Positions 1 to 11,500 of a stretch of DNA of 64,000 nucleotides are shown here, in pieces. Position 1 is the stretch's first letter. Every line of letters starts with the position of its first letter. The position numbers were made by a program, and so were the translations under genes. A model generated the notes under the pieces. It was not told the origin of the DNA. It saw nothing but the letters and a program-made list of their open reading frames with translations, and searched no databases. This stretch comes from a bacterium (GTDB lineage: Bacteria; Armatimonadota; Zipacnadia; Zipacnadales; Zipacnadaceae). The stretch spans positions 1 to 64,000 of the forward strand of contig JAUVXR010000010.1 of assembly GCA_030603495.1 (NCBI GenBank), given 5' to 3'.

Positions 1-300
1 CTGGGCGGCGCCGGTAATCATATTTTTGATATAGTCGGCGTGGCCCGGACAGTCAATATGGGCATAGTGGCGGTTCGCCGTCTCGTACTCGGCGTGATAG
101 ATAGCGATAGTCAGACCCCGTTCTCGCTCTTCGGGGGCCGCATCAATCTGCTCGTAAGCCAGCGCCGCAGCAGCACCTTCGTCGGAGGCGGCCAGACACT
201 TGGTGATCGCTGAAGTCAGCGTGGTCTTGCCGTGATCTACGTGCCCGATCGTCCCGACATTTAGATGTGGCTTGGTCCTCTCAAATTTCTCCTTGGCCAT
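1..300 (-). CDS. tuf: Elongation factor Tu, N-terminal part (cut by window edge)
   Basis: Delivers aminoacyl-tRNA to the ribosome as a GTP complex. The 100 visible residues begin [16 protein letters not shown] and contain the P-loop GHVDHGKTT, the switch I threonine in the RGLTI motif and the G3 motif DCPGH, all standard for EF-Tu. The ATG at 298-300 is the canonical start. The gene is the last visible member of the str operon, 52 bases after fusA, and runs off the left edge of the window. Identity is certain; only the C-terminal three quarters are missing. Confidence 0.97.
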   Translation of the reverse strand, partial: MAKEKFERTKPHLNVGTIGHVDHGKTTLTSAITKCLAASDEGAAAALAYEQIDAAPEERERGLTIAIYHAEYETANRHYAHIDCPGHADYIKNMITGAAQ

Positions 301-352
301 TGGGGAATCTCCCTTCTGTCTCTTTCTATCCACTTTCTGTACAACCGCAAAG

Positions 353-2419
353 TCACTTACTCTCAGTGGTAGTCTGGTAGCCGTGCGGCTCCATCACATA
401 GGTACCGCGGCCCTGAGTAAGATTGCGCAGGGAAGTGGAATACCCAAACATATTCGCGAGCGGGACCAGTGCCTGGATCATCCGCGTTTGGCCGGGCGTC
501 GCGCGCATCTGCTGGATGTCGGCCCCCCGTCTGCTCAAATCATGGACTACTTCCCCCGTATGTTCCTCAGGAGTGACCACCTCGACAGCCATTATTGGCT
601 CCAGAAGCACCGGTTGGGCCTTGCTGTAGGCATCCTGGAATGCCTCGTGCGCTGCGATCCGGAAGGCCAGGTCGCTGGAGTCCACCTCGTGAGACGAGCC
701 GTCAAAGACGGTCACAGCAACATCCACCACCGGATAGCCGCCGACGCTGCCTGAGTCCATGGCTTCGCGGACGCCGATTCCCGCCGCCTTAATGAACTCG
801 GCGGAGATGGTGCCACCTTTGACATCGTGGTCAAATGTCAGACCGCTGCCCGGCACGCCCGGCGCCATGCGCAGGACGACATGCCCGTACTGCCCCCGAC
901 CTCCCGTCTGGCGGACAAATCGCCCCTCACCGACTGCCTGGGCAGTAACAGTTTCCTTGTAGGCCACCTCCGGCTTACCCAGATTGGCCTCAACTTTGAA
1001 CTCGCGGAGCAGCCGGTCCTTGATTATCTCCAGGTGCAACTCCCCCATACCCGCAATAATCCGTTGGTCGGTCTCCGAATTAACCCGGGTGGTGAAAGTA
1101 GGGTCCTCAATGACCAGGACACGCAGCGCTTCGTCCAGTTTGTCCTCGGCCGCGGCTGTCCGCGGCTCGATAGCCATAGCGATAACCGGCTCGGGAAAGG
1201 CGATCTTTTCCAGGACGGTGCGCTGGTTTAGGTCGCAGAGCGTGTCGCCAGTTCGGATCTCATCCAAACCCAGTATGCCCACAATGTCCCCAGGCCAGAT
1301 CTCGTCCACATCCTCCCGCCGGTTGGCGTGCATCCGCAGTATTCGCCCGACACGGTAGCTGGTACCGTTGGTGGTGTTGTAGACCTTCTTGCCCTTCTTA
1401 ACCGTGCCAGAATAAACCCGTATGTAACACAGTTGCCCGACAAACGGATCGCTGACCACCTTAAAGACCAACGCGGAGAAAGGCTGGTCCGGATCCGCTG
1501 TTCGCAGCACCACCTGCTCGGTCTTGGGATCCTTTCCCTGGATACTGCGGACATCCACTGGCGATGGCAGAAAATCAACGATGCCATCCAGCAGCAGCTG
1601 AACACCTCGGTTCTTCAGCGCCGTTCCGTACAGAACCGGCACCAGAATCCCACTGACGGTGCCCGCGCGCAGTGCAGCGACGATCTCTGCTTCCGTCGGC
1701 TCCTGTTCATCAAAGAACTTCTCTTCGAGTTGTGGATTTATCTCGGCCAGCGAAACGATCAAATACTCGCGAAACTTACCCGCAATATTCTGGTATTCAG
1801 CAGGGATCTCAGCATATTCCAGTTCCGTCCCCAGTTCATCGAGCCAGCGGACGCTACGCATCTTGATTAGGTCCACGACCCCCTCAAATTTATCCGCCGA
1901 GCCCATCGGAATCTGAGTAGCAACAAAGTTGCCCGCCAGCCGCGTCCTCATCTCGTGCAGGACCTCATGGAAGTCCCCGCCGACCCGGTCCATCTTATTG
2001 ACAAATACTACCCGTGGTACATCGTACTTGTCAGCCTGCCGCCAGACCGTTTCGGTCTGGGGCTGAACGCCGCCGACCGCACATATGACCAGCACTAGCC
2101 CGTCCAGGACACGCAAACTGCGCTCGACTTCGACAGTGAAGTCAACGTGCCCCGGTGTGTCAATGATGTTGATACGACTACTCCGCCAATTGCAGGTGGT
2201 CGCCGCGGAGGTAATAGTAATGCCCCGCTGCATCTCCTCGGGCATCCAGTCCATCGTGGCGTCACCATCGTCAACCTCGCCCATGCGATGGACCCTGCCG
2301 GTGTAGAACAAGATCCGCTCAGTCGTGGTTGTCTTGCCTGCATCAATATGCGCAGCCAAGCCGATGTTTCTCGTTTTCGCCAGATCCACTTCAGGTTGCA
2401 CAGTTATACCTGCATTCAT
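353..2419 (-). CDS. fusA: Elongation factor G
   Basis: Translocation GTPase. The G domain has the P-loop AHIDAGKTT, switch I RGITI, DTPGH and NKMD. Domains II to V follow, with domain IV containing GGRGQYGHV, giving 688 residues, the usual EF-G length. The frame is open back to a TTG at 2449 that abuts the rpsG stop. The ATG at 2419 places the protein start 20 residues before the conserved [15 protein letters not shown] segment, as in other EF-Gs, so it is preferred. Neither start has a clear ribosome binding site, so coupling to rpsG translation is possible. Sits between rpsG and tuf in the str operon. Confidence 0.97.
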   Translation of the reverse strand: MNAGITVQPEVDLAKTRNIGLAAHIDAGKTTTTERILFYTGRVHRMGEVDDGDATMDWMPEEMQRGITITSAATTCNWRSSRINIIDTPGHVDFTVEVERSLRVLDGLVLVICAVGGVQPQTETVWRQADKYDVPRVVFVNKMDRVGGDFHEVLHEMRTRLAGNFVATQIPMGSADKFEGVVDLIKMRSVRWLDELGTELEYAEIPAEYQNIAGKFREYLIVSLAEINPQLEEKFFDEQEPTEAEIVAALRAGTVSGILVPVLYGTALKNRGVQLLLDGIVDFLPSPVDVRSIQGKDPKTEQVVLRTADPDQPFSALVFKVVSDPFVGQLCYIRVYSGTVKKGKKVYNTTNGTSYRVGRILRMHANRREDVDEIWPGDIVGILGLDEIRTGDTLCDLNQRTVLEKIAFPEPVIAMAIEPRTAAAEDKLDEALRVLVIEDPTFTTRVNSETDQRIIAGMGELHLEIIKDRLLREFKVEANLGKPEVAYKETVTAQAVGEGRFVRQTGGRGQYGHVVLRMAPGVPGSGLTFDHDVKGGTISAEFIKAAGIGVREAMDSGSVGGYPVVDVAVTVFDGSSHEVDSSDLAFRIAAHEAFQDAYSKAQPVLLEPIMAVEVVTPEEHTGEVVHDLSRRGADIQQMRATPGQTRMIQALVPLANMFGYSTSLRNLTQGRGTYVMEPHGYQTTTESK

Positions 2420-2449
2420 GTTGACGAGTAGACTCGCTGGGCGAAGCAA

Positions 2450-2920
2450 CTACCAGCGGTAATGAGCGTAGGCCTTGTTAGCCGCAGCCATACGCTGTAT
2501 ATCCTCGCGGCGCTTAACGGATACTCCATCGTTGCTAGCGGCGTCCATAAGCTCATTAGCCAGCCGCTCCACCATTGTTTTCTCATGTCGGGCACGGCTG
2601 GCCGCAATCAGCCAGCGCAGGGATAGAGTGACCTGGCGCTGGGCCGGCACCTCCATCGGAATCTGATAGGTCGCACCCCCAACTCGGCGCGGGCGGACCT
2701 CCAGGCGTGGCATCACGTTTTGGAGCGCCTCTGTGAATACCTCCAGTGGATTGCGCCCAGTGCTGTCCTGCATTATCTCCATTGCGCCGTAGAAGATCTT
2801 CTCGGCAGCCGTCCTCTTGCCGCCCATCATCAGCATGTTGATGAACTGGGTAACAACGGTGCTGCCAAACACAATATCCGGCGTTAGCTGACGACGGCCT
2901 ATCCCTGATCTCCTAGGCAT
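2450..2920 (-). CDS. rpsG: 30S ribosomal protein S7
   Basis: Primary 16S rRNA-binding protein that nucleates assembly of the 30S head. Its 156 residues are the normal bacterial length. Recognisable S7 segments include PRRSGIGRRQLTPDI at the start, the KRTAAEKIFYGAME helix, PRRVGGATYQIP and ARHEKTMVERLANELMDA. It lies between rpsL and fusA in standard str order. In E. coli S7 is the autogenous repressor of this operon; no S7 target site was identified here. Confidence 0.97.
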   Translation of the reverse strand: MPRRSGIGRRQLTPDIVFGSTVVTQFINMLMMGGKRTAAEKIFYGAMEIMQDSTGRNPLEVFTEALQNVMPRLEVRPRRVGGATYQIPMEVPAQRQVTLSLRWLIAASRARHEKTMVERLANELMDAASNDGVSVKRREDIQRMAAANKAYAHYRW

Positions 2921-3012
2921 CTACGTATCTCTCCCTCGCCGAGCACGTCGCACCCGCGGGCCAGCCAGTTGACTAAGTATGCCGGCCGAGGCTGCACGAA
3001 CTAGTCGGCTTG

Positions 3013-3420
3013 TCACCTTCTGGTCCCATACTTTGACCGCGAGCTGCGGCGACCTTCGACACCTGCAGCATCCAGCGTCCCGCGTACAATGTGATACTTC
3101 ACCGCGGGGAGGTCCTTGACCCGTCCGCCGCGCACCAAAACCACGGAGTGCTCGGCCAGATTGTGGCCCTCCCCCGGGATGTAAGCCGTAACCTCTTGAC
3201 GGTTGAACAGCCGGACCCGCGCACACTTGCGCAGCGCCGAATTCGGCTTCTTGGGTGTCTGAGCCCAGACCCGCGTGCACACCCCACGACGCTGGGGCGC
3301 GCCCCCCAGTGACTTGCCCTTGCGCTTCAATGCATTCCACGTCACCTTTAGCGCCGGAGTGGTTGGTTTTTTCACTTTCTTCTTGCGACCCTTGCGCACC
3401 AACTGGTTAATGGTCGGCAC
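3013..3420 (-). CDS. rpsL: 30S ribosomal protein S12
   Basis: Decoding-centre protein. The frame is open upstream, but a strong AGAAGGAG ribosome binding site eight bases before a GTG at 3418-3420 fixes the start at [12 protein letters not shown], giving 135 residues. The conserved [11 protein letters not shown] and [23 protein letters not shown] segments are present. The lysines that mutate in streptomycin resistance and the aspartate modified by RimO look wild type. An insertion of about 13 residues precedes [10 protein letters not shown], as in Firmicutes S12 and unlike E. coli. First gene of the str operon. Confidence 0.96.
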   Translation of the reverse strand: MPTINQLVRKGRKKKVKKPTTPALKVTWNALKRKGKSLGGAPQRRGVCTRVWAQTPKKPNSALRKCARVRLFNRQEVTAYIPGEGHNLAEHSVVLVRGGRVKDLPAVKYHIVRGTLDAAGVEGRRSSRSKYGTRR

Positions 3421-3530
3421 TAACTTCACTCCTTCTAACTCTCGTTGGCACAAAGACAGCCAAGCTATCACGGCATACAGCTCGAGCAGGACTCCTCGCA
3501 GACAGTCGCAACTTACCCAAACACGACGCA

Positions 3531-3555
3531 CCCCTCTTGCTGCTGGGAAGAGGGG
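3531..3555 (-). promoter_or_regulatory. Hairpin in the str operon leader
   Basis: Perfect 8-bp inverted repeat with a 9-base loop, about 110 bases upstream of the rpsL start and inside the predicted transcript. No poly-U tail follows. Possible autoregulatory or antitermination structure; function unknown. Confidence 0.4.
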
Positions 3556-3728
3556 CACAAATAGTGCATACCACACATCCAAGAAGCTTCTGTTACCTCG
3601 ACGGAGGCTTTCTCTAAGCTTCAGCCCCTTTCGGTTTCACCGTTAACTTGCCAAACCCCGGCCGCCCCTCCAATGCCAGGCCTCGTGCCCTGTCCCCGCA
3701 ACTGCTCCGCCATTCCCACGATAAGTTG

Positions 3729-3757
3729 ATTATAGCCCCACACGCCTGACTTGTCAA
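3729..3757 (-). promoter_or_regulatory. Sigma-70-type promoter of the str operon
   Basis: On the minus strand a perfect TTGACA (-35, complement of 3752-3757) and a perfect TATAAT (-10, complement of 3729-3734) are separated by exactly 17 bases. It points at rpsL-rpsG-fusA-tuf, with a predicted transcription start near 3722. Confidence 0.9.
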
Positions 3758-3823
3758 GCGAAATCAGCAGTTTGTCGCCCCTTTTTTCCAGCCTATCCAG
3801 CAGTAGACGCCTACCAACTCCGC

Positions 3824-6800
3824 CTACTCGTCCTCTTCGTCCACCTCGAGCTCGTCGCTGTCGGCCTCGGAGACAAACTCAGGGTCAACCTCGTCGGGGA
3901 CCTGCGTCTCGGACGAGTTCGCCTCACGGGCTGCCTCAATGTCCGCGAGGAGTTGTTGCATCGCGTCTTTCTTCTCAGCACTCACTCGCACTGCACGCCG
4001 CAGTTCCGCCTGGACATCCTCGGCGTAATCAATCTCCCGACTGCGATGAATCGGCATGCCACTGCCTGCGGGTATCAGGCGTCCAATTATGACGTTTTCC
4101 TTCAGACCCCTGAGCGGATCGCGTTTTTCCTCGCACGCTGCTTCGGTTAGCACCCGGGTAGTGCGCTGGAAGCTGGCCGCTGACAGAAAGCTCTCCGTGG
4201 CCAGCGAGGCCTGAGTGATGCCCAGGAGCAGCGGTTCAGCCGTCGCCGGAGTGCCACCCAGTTCAGTAATGCGTCCGTTCTCCTGAGTAAAAGCAAACTT
4301 ATCAACGACCTCACCAGGTAGGAAACGAGTGTCCCCATGGTCGAGGATCTTGCGTTTCTTGAGCATCTGGCGAATTATCGTTTCAATGTGCTTGTCGTTA
4401 ATCTTTTCGCCCTGAGCGTTATAGACAGCCTGAATCTCGCGCACCAGGTACTCCTGGACGCCACGGATGCCTCTTTCCCTCAGGATAGTATGGGGATCAA
4501 CTGGTCCGCCGGTTAACTGATCCCCCGCGCGGACCTCCGTGCCCTCACGCACGTAGAGCCGGCCCCGATGCGGCACCAGGTGGGAAATCCGAATCGGCAC
4601 ACTAGTTATGCCCGCTTCGATCAGGCGGTCGCGAACCTTCTTGAGCAGCTTCTGCCCTTTGCGGCCAACTGCCTCGTCGCCGGACCCGACTACATCCTCG
4701 GCGAGCTGCTGGCCCCGAATGGCCTCGACATCCGTCAAAGATTGCTCCGACCGGATGACCACCGTGCGCAGCCCCTTGGTTTCGATGGCTTCGACTACGC
4801 CGTCAACTTCGGCGGTAATAGCCTGACCTTTGGGCGTACGGGCCTCAAACAGCTCGACTACGCGCAATAGACCATGTACCGAGCTCTCCAAAACCTTGAG
4901 CATGTCCTTGATTGCCTTGGTCCGCGCTCGGGCGCCACCACCGACCACATCAAGCGAGACACGGCCCTGCTCAATATCCTCGCTCAGGCTTTGCAGCGCC
5001 TGCTGCTTACGCTTCTTGACATCCGCCACGCCGGTGATGTACTCCGCGGCCACACCACCCATGTGGAAGGTGCGCATAGTGAGCTGGGTACCCGGCTCCC
5101 CGATAGACTGGGCTGCGATTATCCCGATGGCGGTGCCAATCTCCACCGGCTTGCGCCGACCGATGTCACGGCCATAGCACTTCGCGCAAACCCCGTCGGG
5201 AAGCTCACAGGTCAAAGTAGAACGCACCTTGACACTCTTGATGCCGGCTTGCGCGATCCGGTCGGCGATGCGCTCGTCAATCTCCTGCCCAGCTTCGGCA
5301 ATTAACTCCTTAGCCCCTGGTTCATGTATATCGTCTGTTGCAGTACGCCCAATAATCCGCGTCGGCAGCAAGCAGATTACCTCATCATCTTCGGGAATCG
5401 ACAATTCTGCGCCACAGTATTGACACTTGCTCTCCCGGTAGTTATCAAGCTGACCGCACTCCGCGCAGTGCAAGTTCTGGGCGTAGATCGTCGTCATTTC
5501 GATACCGTCGCTGGTCCCGCAGTCTTCACCAGTGATAATCACATCCTGGGCCACATCCACCAGCCGGCGGGTAAGATATCCCGCGTCGGCGGTGCGCAGT
5601 GCGGTATCTGCCAGACCCTTGCGCGCGCCGTGGGTAGCTACGAAGTACTCAAGCGGATTCAGCCCTTCGTGGAAGTTGCTGCGCACAGGCAGGTCTTCGA
5701 TGAGCCGACCCATCGGATCGCTCATCAGTCCACGCATGCCGGCAATCTGCGAGATGTGCGAGCGGTTGGCCCGCGCGCCACTGTCCACCATCATCCAGAT
5801 CGAGTTGAACTCGCCAATATTGCTGAGAATATCGTCAACGGTGTCCTCGCGCGCCTGCGTCCACTTCTGCAGGACCTGCTGCTCGCGTTCATCCTCGGCG
5901 ATGACCCCGGCCCGCGCCTGCCGGTTGATGCGGACCACTTCGCGTTCGGTTCGCTCGATAATCTCGTCGCGCCGGGTCGGCACGTCGGTGTCGGCCAGGC
6001 AGATGCTTACACCAGCACGAGTGGCGAATTGGAAGCCGATATCTTTGAGATCGTCCAGCATCTGGGCAGTACGCGCCTCGCCATACTGCTGGTAGCACAT
6101 CATAGTCAACTCGGACAGCTCATCCTTGCTGAGCGGATGATTGAAGAACGGTAGGTCCAGCGGCAGATAATGGTTGAAAATTACCCGACCGACGGTCGTC
6201 TCGACCAGCACGCGCCGCAGGCTCACCGTCAATGTCGTCCCCACCGGACACCGGCCCTGCTCACACGCCTGCGCGCCGATACGCGCCACCTCGTGCTCGA
6301 TCCACTCATTTGTGTCGGCGTACAGCTGGCGATGCCTATTCCCGCCGTTACCGCCGAACTGCTTCATTATCTCCTTGGTAAGAGTAACGGCTACAGTACG
6401 CTTCTTGGGCGGGTGCTCGTCGCTGGCGCCAACAGCGACCACGTGCTTGAGCTGACCATCCAGGCTACGATCTATCTCGACCTCCTTGCCCTTCGTCCCC
6501 GTGGCTGCGACCTCAATGATCGGCAGGCGCGCCGTAATGTTGGCGTGTAAGTCAATCTTGCGATGCTCGTACGCCGTGATGACGGCTTCGGCACTCTCGA
6601 AGATCTTGCCTGTACCGGGGACTTCGGGACTCTGTTGGGTCAGATAGTAGCAGCCTATGACTATATCATACAGCGGTTGGGCGATAGGGCTGCCGTCCGA
6701 AGGCTTAAACAGGTTGCGCGATGCCATCATCAGCACCCGCGCTTCGGCTTGCGCGTAGGCCGACAGCGGCACGTGCACCGCCATCTGGTCACCGTCAAAG

Positions 6801-8494
6801 TCAGCATTAAAGGCCTGACAGACCAGTGGGTGAAGTTGAATTGCCTTGCCCTCTACCAGAACCGGCTCAAAGGCCTGGATGCCCAACCGGTGCAGCGTCG
6901 GCGCCCGATTAAGTAGTACGGGATGCCCCTGAATAACCTCGTCCAGCGCGTCCCAGACCTCCGGATGCATCCGGTCAATCATCCGTTTGGCCGTCTTGAT
7001 GTTGGTGGTATGCCCCTCATCAACCAGCCGATTCATCACAAATGGCTTGAACAGCTCCAAAGCCATCTGCCGCGGCAAGCCACACTGATGCAACTTCAGC
7101 TCGGGGCCGACGACGATAACCGAGCGCCCCGAATAGTCCACGCGTTTGCCCAGCAGATTTTTGCGGAACCGCCCTTCTTTGCCTTTGAGTTGGTCGCTCA
7201 GCGACTTGAGCGGCCGCCGATTCGTGCCGGTGACCGGACGGCGCCGTCGCCCATTATCTATCAGGGCATCTACTGCCTCCTGGAGTAGACGCCGCTCGTG
7301 ATTGACGATTGATTCGGGAGCATTGATCTCGATGATACGCCGCAGACGGTTGTTGCGGTTAATAACGCGGCGATACAAGTCGTTCAGATCAGAGGTGGCG
7401 AAGCGCCCACCATCCAGTTGCACCATCGGTCGCAGCTCTGGCGGCAGGACGGGAACGACATCCATAATCATCCACTCAGGACGGTTCTTGCAGTTGCGGA
7501 AGGCCTCGACGATCTTCAATCGCTTAACTGCGCGCGCCCGCCGGGCCCCACTACGTTCCTCGATCTCATTGCGCAGCTCGTGAGCGAGTTCATCCAGATC
7601 GATCTTGGCCAGAAGATCTCGGATGGCCTGCGCTCCCAATCCAGCCTCAAACAGCTTCTTGAACTCCTGGCCCAGACGCCGCGCGCAGATCTCTTCAATC
7701 TGGCGCAGCTTGCGATACTCGACCTCGGTAATCGCCTGCTTCGGCATAAGCTCGAACAACAGCTCCGCCGCCTCCTCCAGCTCTTGGATGCGCTCGGTTG
7801 CCAACCTCTGCTGCTCCTGGATTCGCTGCCCTAGCTCAGCCTCATCCATCTCTGCAGGCAGCGGCTTCTGGCTGAACCCGAAACCGAGCAAGCCCTCCGG
7901 TGCATCTTCCTCCTCGGCCTCTGCTACCTCCTCGCCGGCTGCACGTCTGAGGCAGTTCTCGTAGTGCTGACGCAGTCGCTCGAGGATCGCATCGCACGCC
8001 TCCCGTATCTCCTGCTTTTCCTCTTCCAGCGCCTCCCGGATCAGCTCGCGCTGCGTTTCGATGGTTTCACGCTCAGCGGCAATGACGATGTACGAGGCGA
8101 AGTAGACCACTTCCTGGAGCACCGGACTGGAAACATCCAGCAGCAGACTGATGGGGCTGGGCACCCCCTTCAAGTACCAGCTATGGCAAACTGGCGAGGC
8201 CAACTCGACGTGACCCATCCGCTCCCGGCGCACCTTCCGTCGCGTAACCTCGACCCCGCACCTGTCGCAGATAATCCCCTTGAACTTAACCTTCTTGTAC
8301 TTGCCGCAATGGCACTCCCAGTCCTTGGTCGGCCCAAATATCCGCTCACAGAACAGGCCATCGCGCTCGGGCCGGTAAGTTCGATAGTTGATCGTCTCGG
8401 GCTTCTTGACCTCGCCGTGTGACCACCGGCGGATGGCCTCAGGTGAAGCTAGTCCCACCGTAATGGCTGCAAAATCAGTGCTGGACTCGGCCAA
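3824..8494 (-). CDS. rpoC: RNA polymerase beta' subunit
   Basis: Catalytic subunit of RNA polymerase. The Mg-binding NADFDGD motif lies at residues 563-569 and the trigger-loop entry [10 protein letters not shown] near 1138-1147. The first zinc site is C61, C63, C76 and C79; the second is C992 with C1096, C1103 and C1106. At 1556 residues it is longer than the E. coli subunit (1407). Part of the excess is a charged, coiled-coil-like stretch around residues 140-310. A second extra piece is CxxC-x10-CxxC at 1010-1027, between the CGTSDG motif and the next conserved block, which resembles an additional zinc ribbon. The start is TTG at 8494, supported by GGAGG eight bases upstream. Follows rpoB by 88 bases. 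Confidence 0.97.
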   Translation of the reverse strand: MAESSTDFAAITVGLASPEAIRRWSHGEVKKPETINYRTYRPERDGLFCERIFGPTKDWECHCGKYKKVKFKGIICDRCGVEVTRRKVRRERMGHVELASPVCHSWYLKGVPSPISLLLDVSSPVLQEVVYFASYIVIAAERETIETQRELIREALEEEKQEIREACDAILERLRQHYENCLRRAAGEEVAEAEEEDAPEGLLGFGFSQKPLPAEMDEAELGQRIQEQQRLATERIQELEEAAELLFELMPKQAITEVEYRKLRQIEEICARRLGQEFKKLFEAGLGAQAIRDLLAKIDLDELAHELRNEIEERSGARRARAVKRLKIVEAFRNCKNRPEWMIMDVVPVLPPELRPMVQLDGGRFATSDLNDLYRRVINRNNRLRRIIEINAPESIVNHERRLLQEAVDALIDNGRRRRPVTGTNRRPLKSLSDQLKGKEGRFRKNLLGKRVDYSGRSVIVVGPELKLHQCGLPRQMALELFKPFVMNRLVDEGHTTNIKTAKRMIDRMHPEVWDALDEVIQGHPVLLNRAPTLHRLGIQAFEPVLVEGKAIQLHPLVCQAFNADFDGDQMAVHVPLSAYAQAEARVLMMASRNLFKPSDGSPIAQPLYDIVIGCYYLTQQSPEVPGTGKIFESAEAVITAYEHRKIDLHANITARLPIIEVAATGTKGKEVEIDRSLDGQLKHVVAVGASDEHPPKKRTVAVTLTKEIMKQFGGNGGNRHRQLYADTNEWIEHEVARIGAQACEQGRCPVGTTLTVSLRRVLVETTVGRVIFNHYLPLDLPFFNHPLSKDELSELTMMCYQQYGEARTAQMLDDLKDIGFQFATRAGVSICLADTDVPTRRDEIIERTEREVVRINRQARAGVIAEDEREQQVLQKWTQAREDTVDDILSNIGEFNSIWMMVDSGARANRSHISQIAGMRGLMSDPMGRLIEDLPVRSNFHEGLNPLEYFVATHGARKGLADTALRTADAGYLTRRLVDVAQDVIITGEDCGTSDGIEMTTIYAQNLHCAECGQLDNYRESKCQYCGAELSIPEDDEVICLLPTRIIGRTATDDIHEPGAKELIAEAGQEIDERIADRIAQAGIKSVKVRSTLTCELPDGVCAKCYGRDIGRRKPVEIGTAIGIIAAQSIGEPGTQLTMRTFHMGGVAAEYITGVADVKKRKQQALQSLSEDIEQGRVSLDVVGGGARARTKAIKDMLKVLESSVHGLLRVVELFEARTPKGQAITAEVDGVVEAIETKGLRTVVIRSEQSLTDVEAIRGQQLAEDVVGSGDEAVGRKGQKLLKKVRDRLIEAGITSVPIRISHLVPHRGRLYVREGTEVRAGDQLTGGPVDPHTILRERGIRGVQEYLVREIQAVYNAQGEKINDKHIETIIRQMLKKRKILDHGDTRFLPGEVVDKFAFTQENGRITELGGTPATAEPLLLGITQASLATESFLSAASFQRTTRVLTEAACEEKRDPLRGLKENVIIGRLIPAGSGMPIHRSREIDYAEDVQAELRRAVRVSAEKKDAMQQLLADIEAAREANSSETQVPDEVDPEFVSEADSDELEVDEEDE

Positions 8495-8582
8495 CTATCT
8501 CGCCTCCGAAGAAAAGCTGTTCAGTAGTGAACTATATCTGGCCCGAAAGGACCTATGCAAAACCGAACTGCAGCCCGGCGGA

Positions 8583-11500
8583 CTATTGTAGCGTTCGCCC
8601 GTCGCTGCTCAGGTCAATTGCCTCGCCGTCCTCGCCTTCTACCTTTACGTCCAGCGCCAGGCTTTGCATCTCCCGCACCAGAATCTTGAAGGACTCCGGT
8701 ATCCCGGGCTCGCTGATATTCTCGTTCTTGACAATGGCCTCGTAGGTCTGCACCCGCCCCTGGACGTCGTCGGACTTCACCGTCAGCATCTCCTGAAGAG
8801 TATGGGCAGCCCCGTAAGCTTCCAACGCCCAGACCTCCATCTCGCCGAACCGCTGTCCCCCCATCTGCGCCTTACCGCCCAGCGGCTGCTGCGTAATCAG
8901 TGAGTATGGCCCGGTCGAACGGGCATGGATCTTATCCTCGGCTAGGTGGTGAAGCTTAAGGATGTACATGTAGCCCACGGCTATGGGTTGGTTGAACGGC
9001 TCCCCGGTGCGACCGTCGTAGACTACCGATTTCCCTTTCTCCGGGTCAAACTGTACGCGCTGCCAGGCGCGCTCGGTCGCCACGTCCGTGATGAGTTGCC
9101 CGGCCCCGTTCCCGCCGGCTTGTTCCCAAACGTGTGGCTCGATAGCCAACCAATCAGTCAGAGTCGTTAGCTCTTCCTTCTGGTACTGGTTGAGCTGCTG
9201 CGTTATCTCCGCCTGCAATTCCTCGACGCTATCCGACTCGAACTCAAGCAGATCAACGATCGGCTCAAACCGATTCAGCTCCATCTGGGCGTACCCGAAT
9301 AGGGCTTTGTACCGGAGCTTCTGCTGTACGGCCGCCATACCTCGCTTGATCTCGGGCGCTGAATATCCGTCGAAGACCGGACAGACGAAATTCTGTCCGA
9401 GGTGGTGGGCGACATAGCCCAGGTGCGTCTCCAGAATCTGACCGATATTCATACGCGAGGGTACGCTCAACGGGTTGAGGCAGATGTCAACCGGGGTGCC
9501 ATCAGCCAGGTACGGCATGTCCTCAACCGGCATAATCTTGGAGATGACCCCCTTATTGCCGTGGCGACCGGTAAGCTTGTCGCCGACCATGACCTTACGC
9601 CGCTGCGCCACGAACACTTGCACCATTTGGTTGACACCCGGATTAAGCTGGTCAGTGGGCAACTTTCTCAGACTGCCCTCGCAGCGTTTGCACTCGAGGC
9701 GCTCCGGCTTCAGCCCATAGGCGAAATCCGCTTGGCACTTCTTGCACTTGTAGTGGTAGCGCGAAAAGACCCGCGTCGCGATGACGATCCCACCCTCACC
9801 GTGGGGCACGCGCAACGAGACATCCCGCATCTCTTCGGCTTTCTTCCCGAAGATAGCAATGACCAGCTTCTCTTCCGCCGTCAATTCTGACTGCCCCTTG
9901 GGCGCAACCTTACCAACGATGATGTCCCCGGCCCGGATCTCCGCCCCAATCCGTACTATGCCGCCGTCGTCTAGGTCCCTAAGCGCCTCCTCGCCGACAT
10001 TGGGGATGTCCCTGGTGATCTCCTCCGACCCCAGCTTGGTGTCCCGGGCCTCGCATTCGTACCTTTCAATATGGACTGAGGTCAGCACGTCATCCAAGAC
10101 CAGCCGTTCGCTAATCAGGATAGCGTCCTCGTAGTTGTAACCCTCGAAGGGGATAAACGCCACGAGTACGTTCTTGCCCAAGGCCAGCTCTCCCTGGCTG
10201 GTGGAAGCACCATCCGCCAGCACCCGCCCCGCCCTGATCTTCTCCCCTTGTCGGACTAAGGCGCGCTGATTGATGCAGGTGCCCATATTTGTCCGAACGA
10301 ATTTACTGAGCACAAAGTTCTCTTCACTTCCGTCTTCGTGCTCGACCAACAGATGCTCACCGTCGAGCTCAGTGACCTGGCCATCCGCGGCAGCGACCAG
10401 CAGCGCTCCAGAATCGCGGGCGGTCGTCGATTCTATGCCCGTCTTGATCAACGGCCCTTCTGTCACCACCAACGGCACGGCCTGCCGCTGCATGTTTGAC
10501 CCGGCTAAGGCTCGGACTGCGTCGTTGTTCTCTAGGAACGGGATTAACGCCGTGGCCACTGAGAATATCTGGCATGCCGAGATGTCCCGGTAGTCTATCT
10601 CCGTCCTCGCCACCCGCGGGAAGCTCCCGCCATGGCGGACAGTGATCTCATCATTAGCGAACCTGCCACCCTTGCCCAATGGCTCTGAGCTGGTAGCGAT
10701 GCGATAGTGCTCCTCATTCGCCGCATCGAGGTAATCAACTTCGTCCGTCACCCGGCCATTGCTTACCCGATAGTAAGGGGTCTCAATGAAGCCAAATTCG
10801 TTGACCTTGGCGTGCAGGGCCAGGTAACCAATCAGACCGACATTAGGGCCCTCCGGTGTCTCGATCGGACAGATCCGGCCATAGTGGGAGTGGTGGACGT
10901 CGCGAACTTCCAACTTAGCACTCTGTTTTGACAGTCCCCCCGGCCCCAGCGCGGAGAGCCGGCGCTTGTGTGCCAGCTCTGCCAAGGGATTGATCTGGTC
11001 CATAAACTGCGAGAGCTGCCCGCTCCCGAAGAAGCTGTTGATGGCCGCGGTTACCGGCTTGATGCTGATGACCGAAGCCGGGATCATCTCGTCGGGCTCC
11101 TGACTGGTCATCCGCTCCCGCGCTACTCGCTCCATCCGGAAAAAGCCGGTGCGCAACTGTGCCTGGAGCAATTCCCCGACGGCGCGCACCCGCTTGTTCT
11201 GCAAATGATCAATGTCGTCCACTTCACCCTCGCCCCGAGGTAGCTGCAGCAGGTAATCTAGGACGGCCAGCAGATCCGTACGCGACAACTGGCCGACATC
11301 CTCGCCAATACTGATATTGAGCTTCTGGTTTATCTTGTAACGCCCGACCCGGCTGAGATCATAGCGCTTTATGTCAAAGAAATAAGCCTGAAGTAGCGAT
11401 TCAGCGCTCTCAATCGTAGGGGGATCGCCCGGATGCATCTTGCGGTAGACGTCAAGCAGCCCCTCCTCCGCCGAATGGGTATCGTCGTCCTCCAATGTGG

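Larger units (their letters stand above)
3421..3823 (-). other. str operon leader and promoter region
   Basis: A 403-base gap between rpoC and rpsL with no convincing gene. It holds the str promoter (3729-3757), so the predicted leader before rpsL is about 300 bases. Within the leader, 3531-3555 can form a perfect 8-bp hairpin (CCCCTCTT paired with AAGAGGGG, 9-base loop) with no U-run, so it looks structural rather than a terminator. No obvious intrinsic terminator follows rpoC, so read-through from rpoBC into the str genes is possible. Confidence 0.6.

Noticed and set aside
2420-2449. TTG start for fusA at 2449
   Set aside because: It would add 10 residues absent from other EF-Gs; the ATG at 2419 fits the family better.
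5324-6154. Long plus-strand open frame (276 codons) antisense to rpoC
   Set aside because: It is the mirror of the strongly conserved rpoC frame in a high-GC gene, has no ribosome binding site and no recognisable domain.
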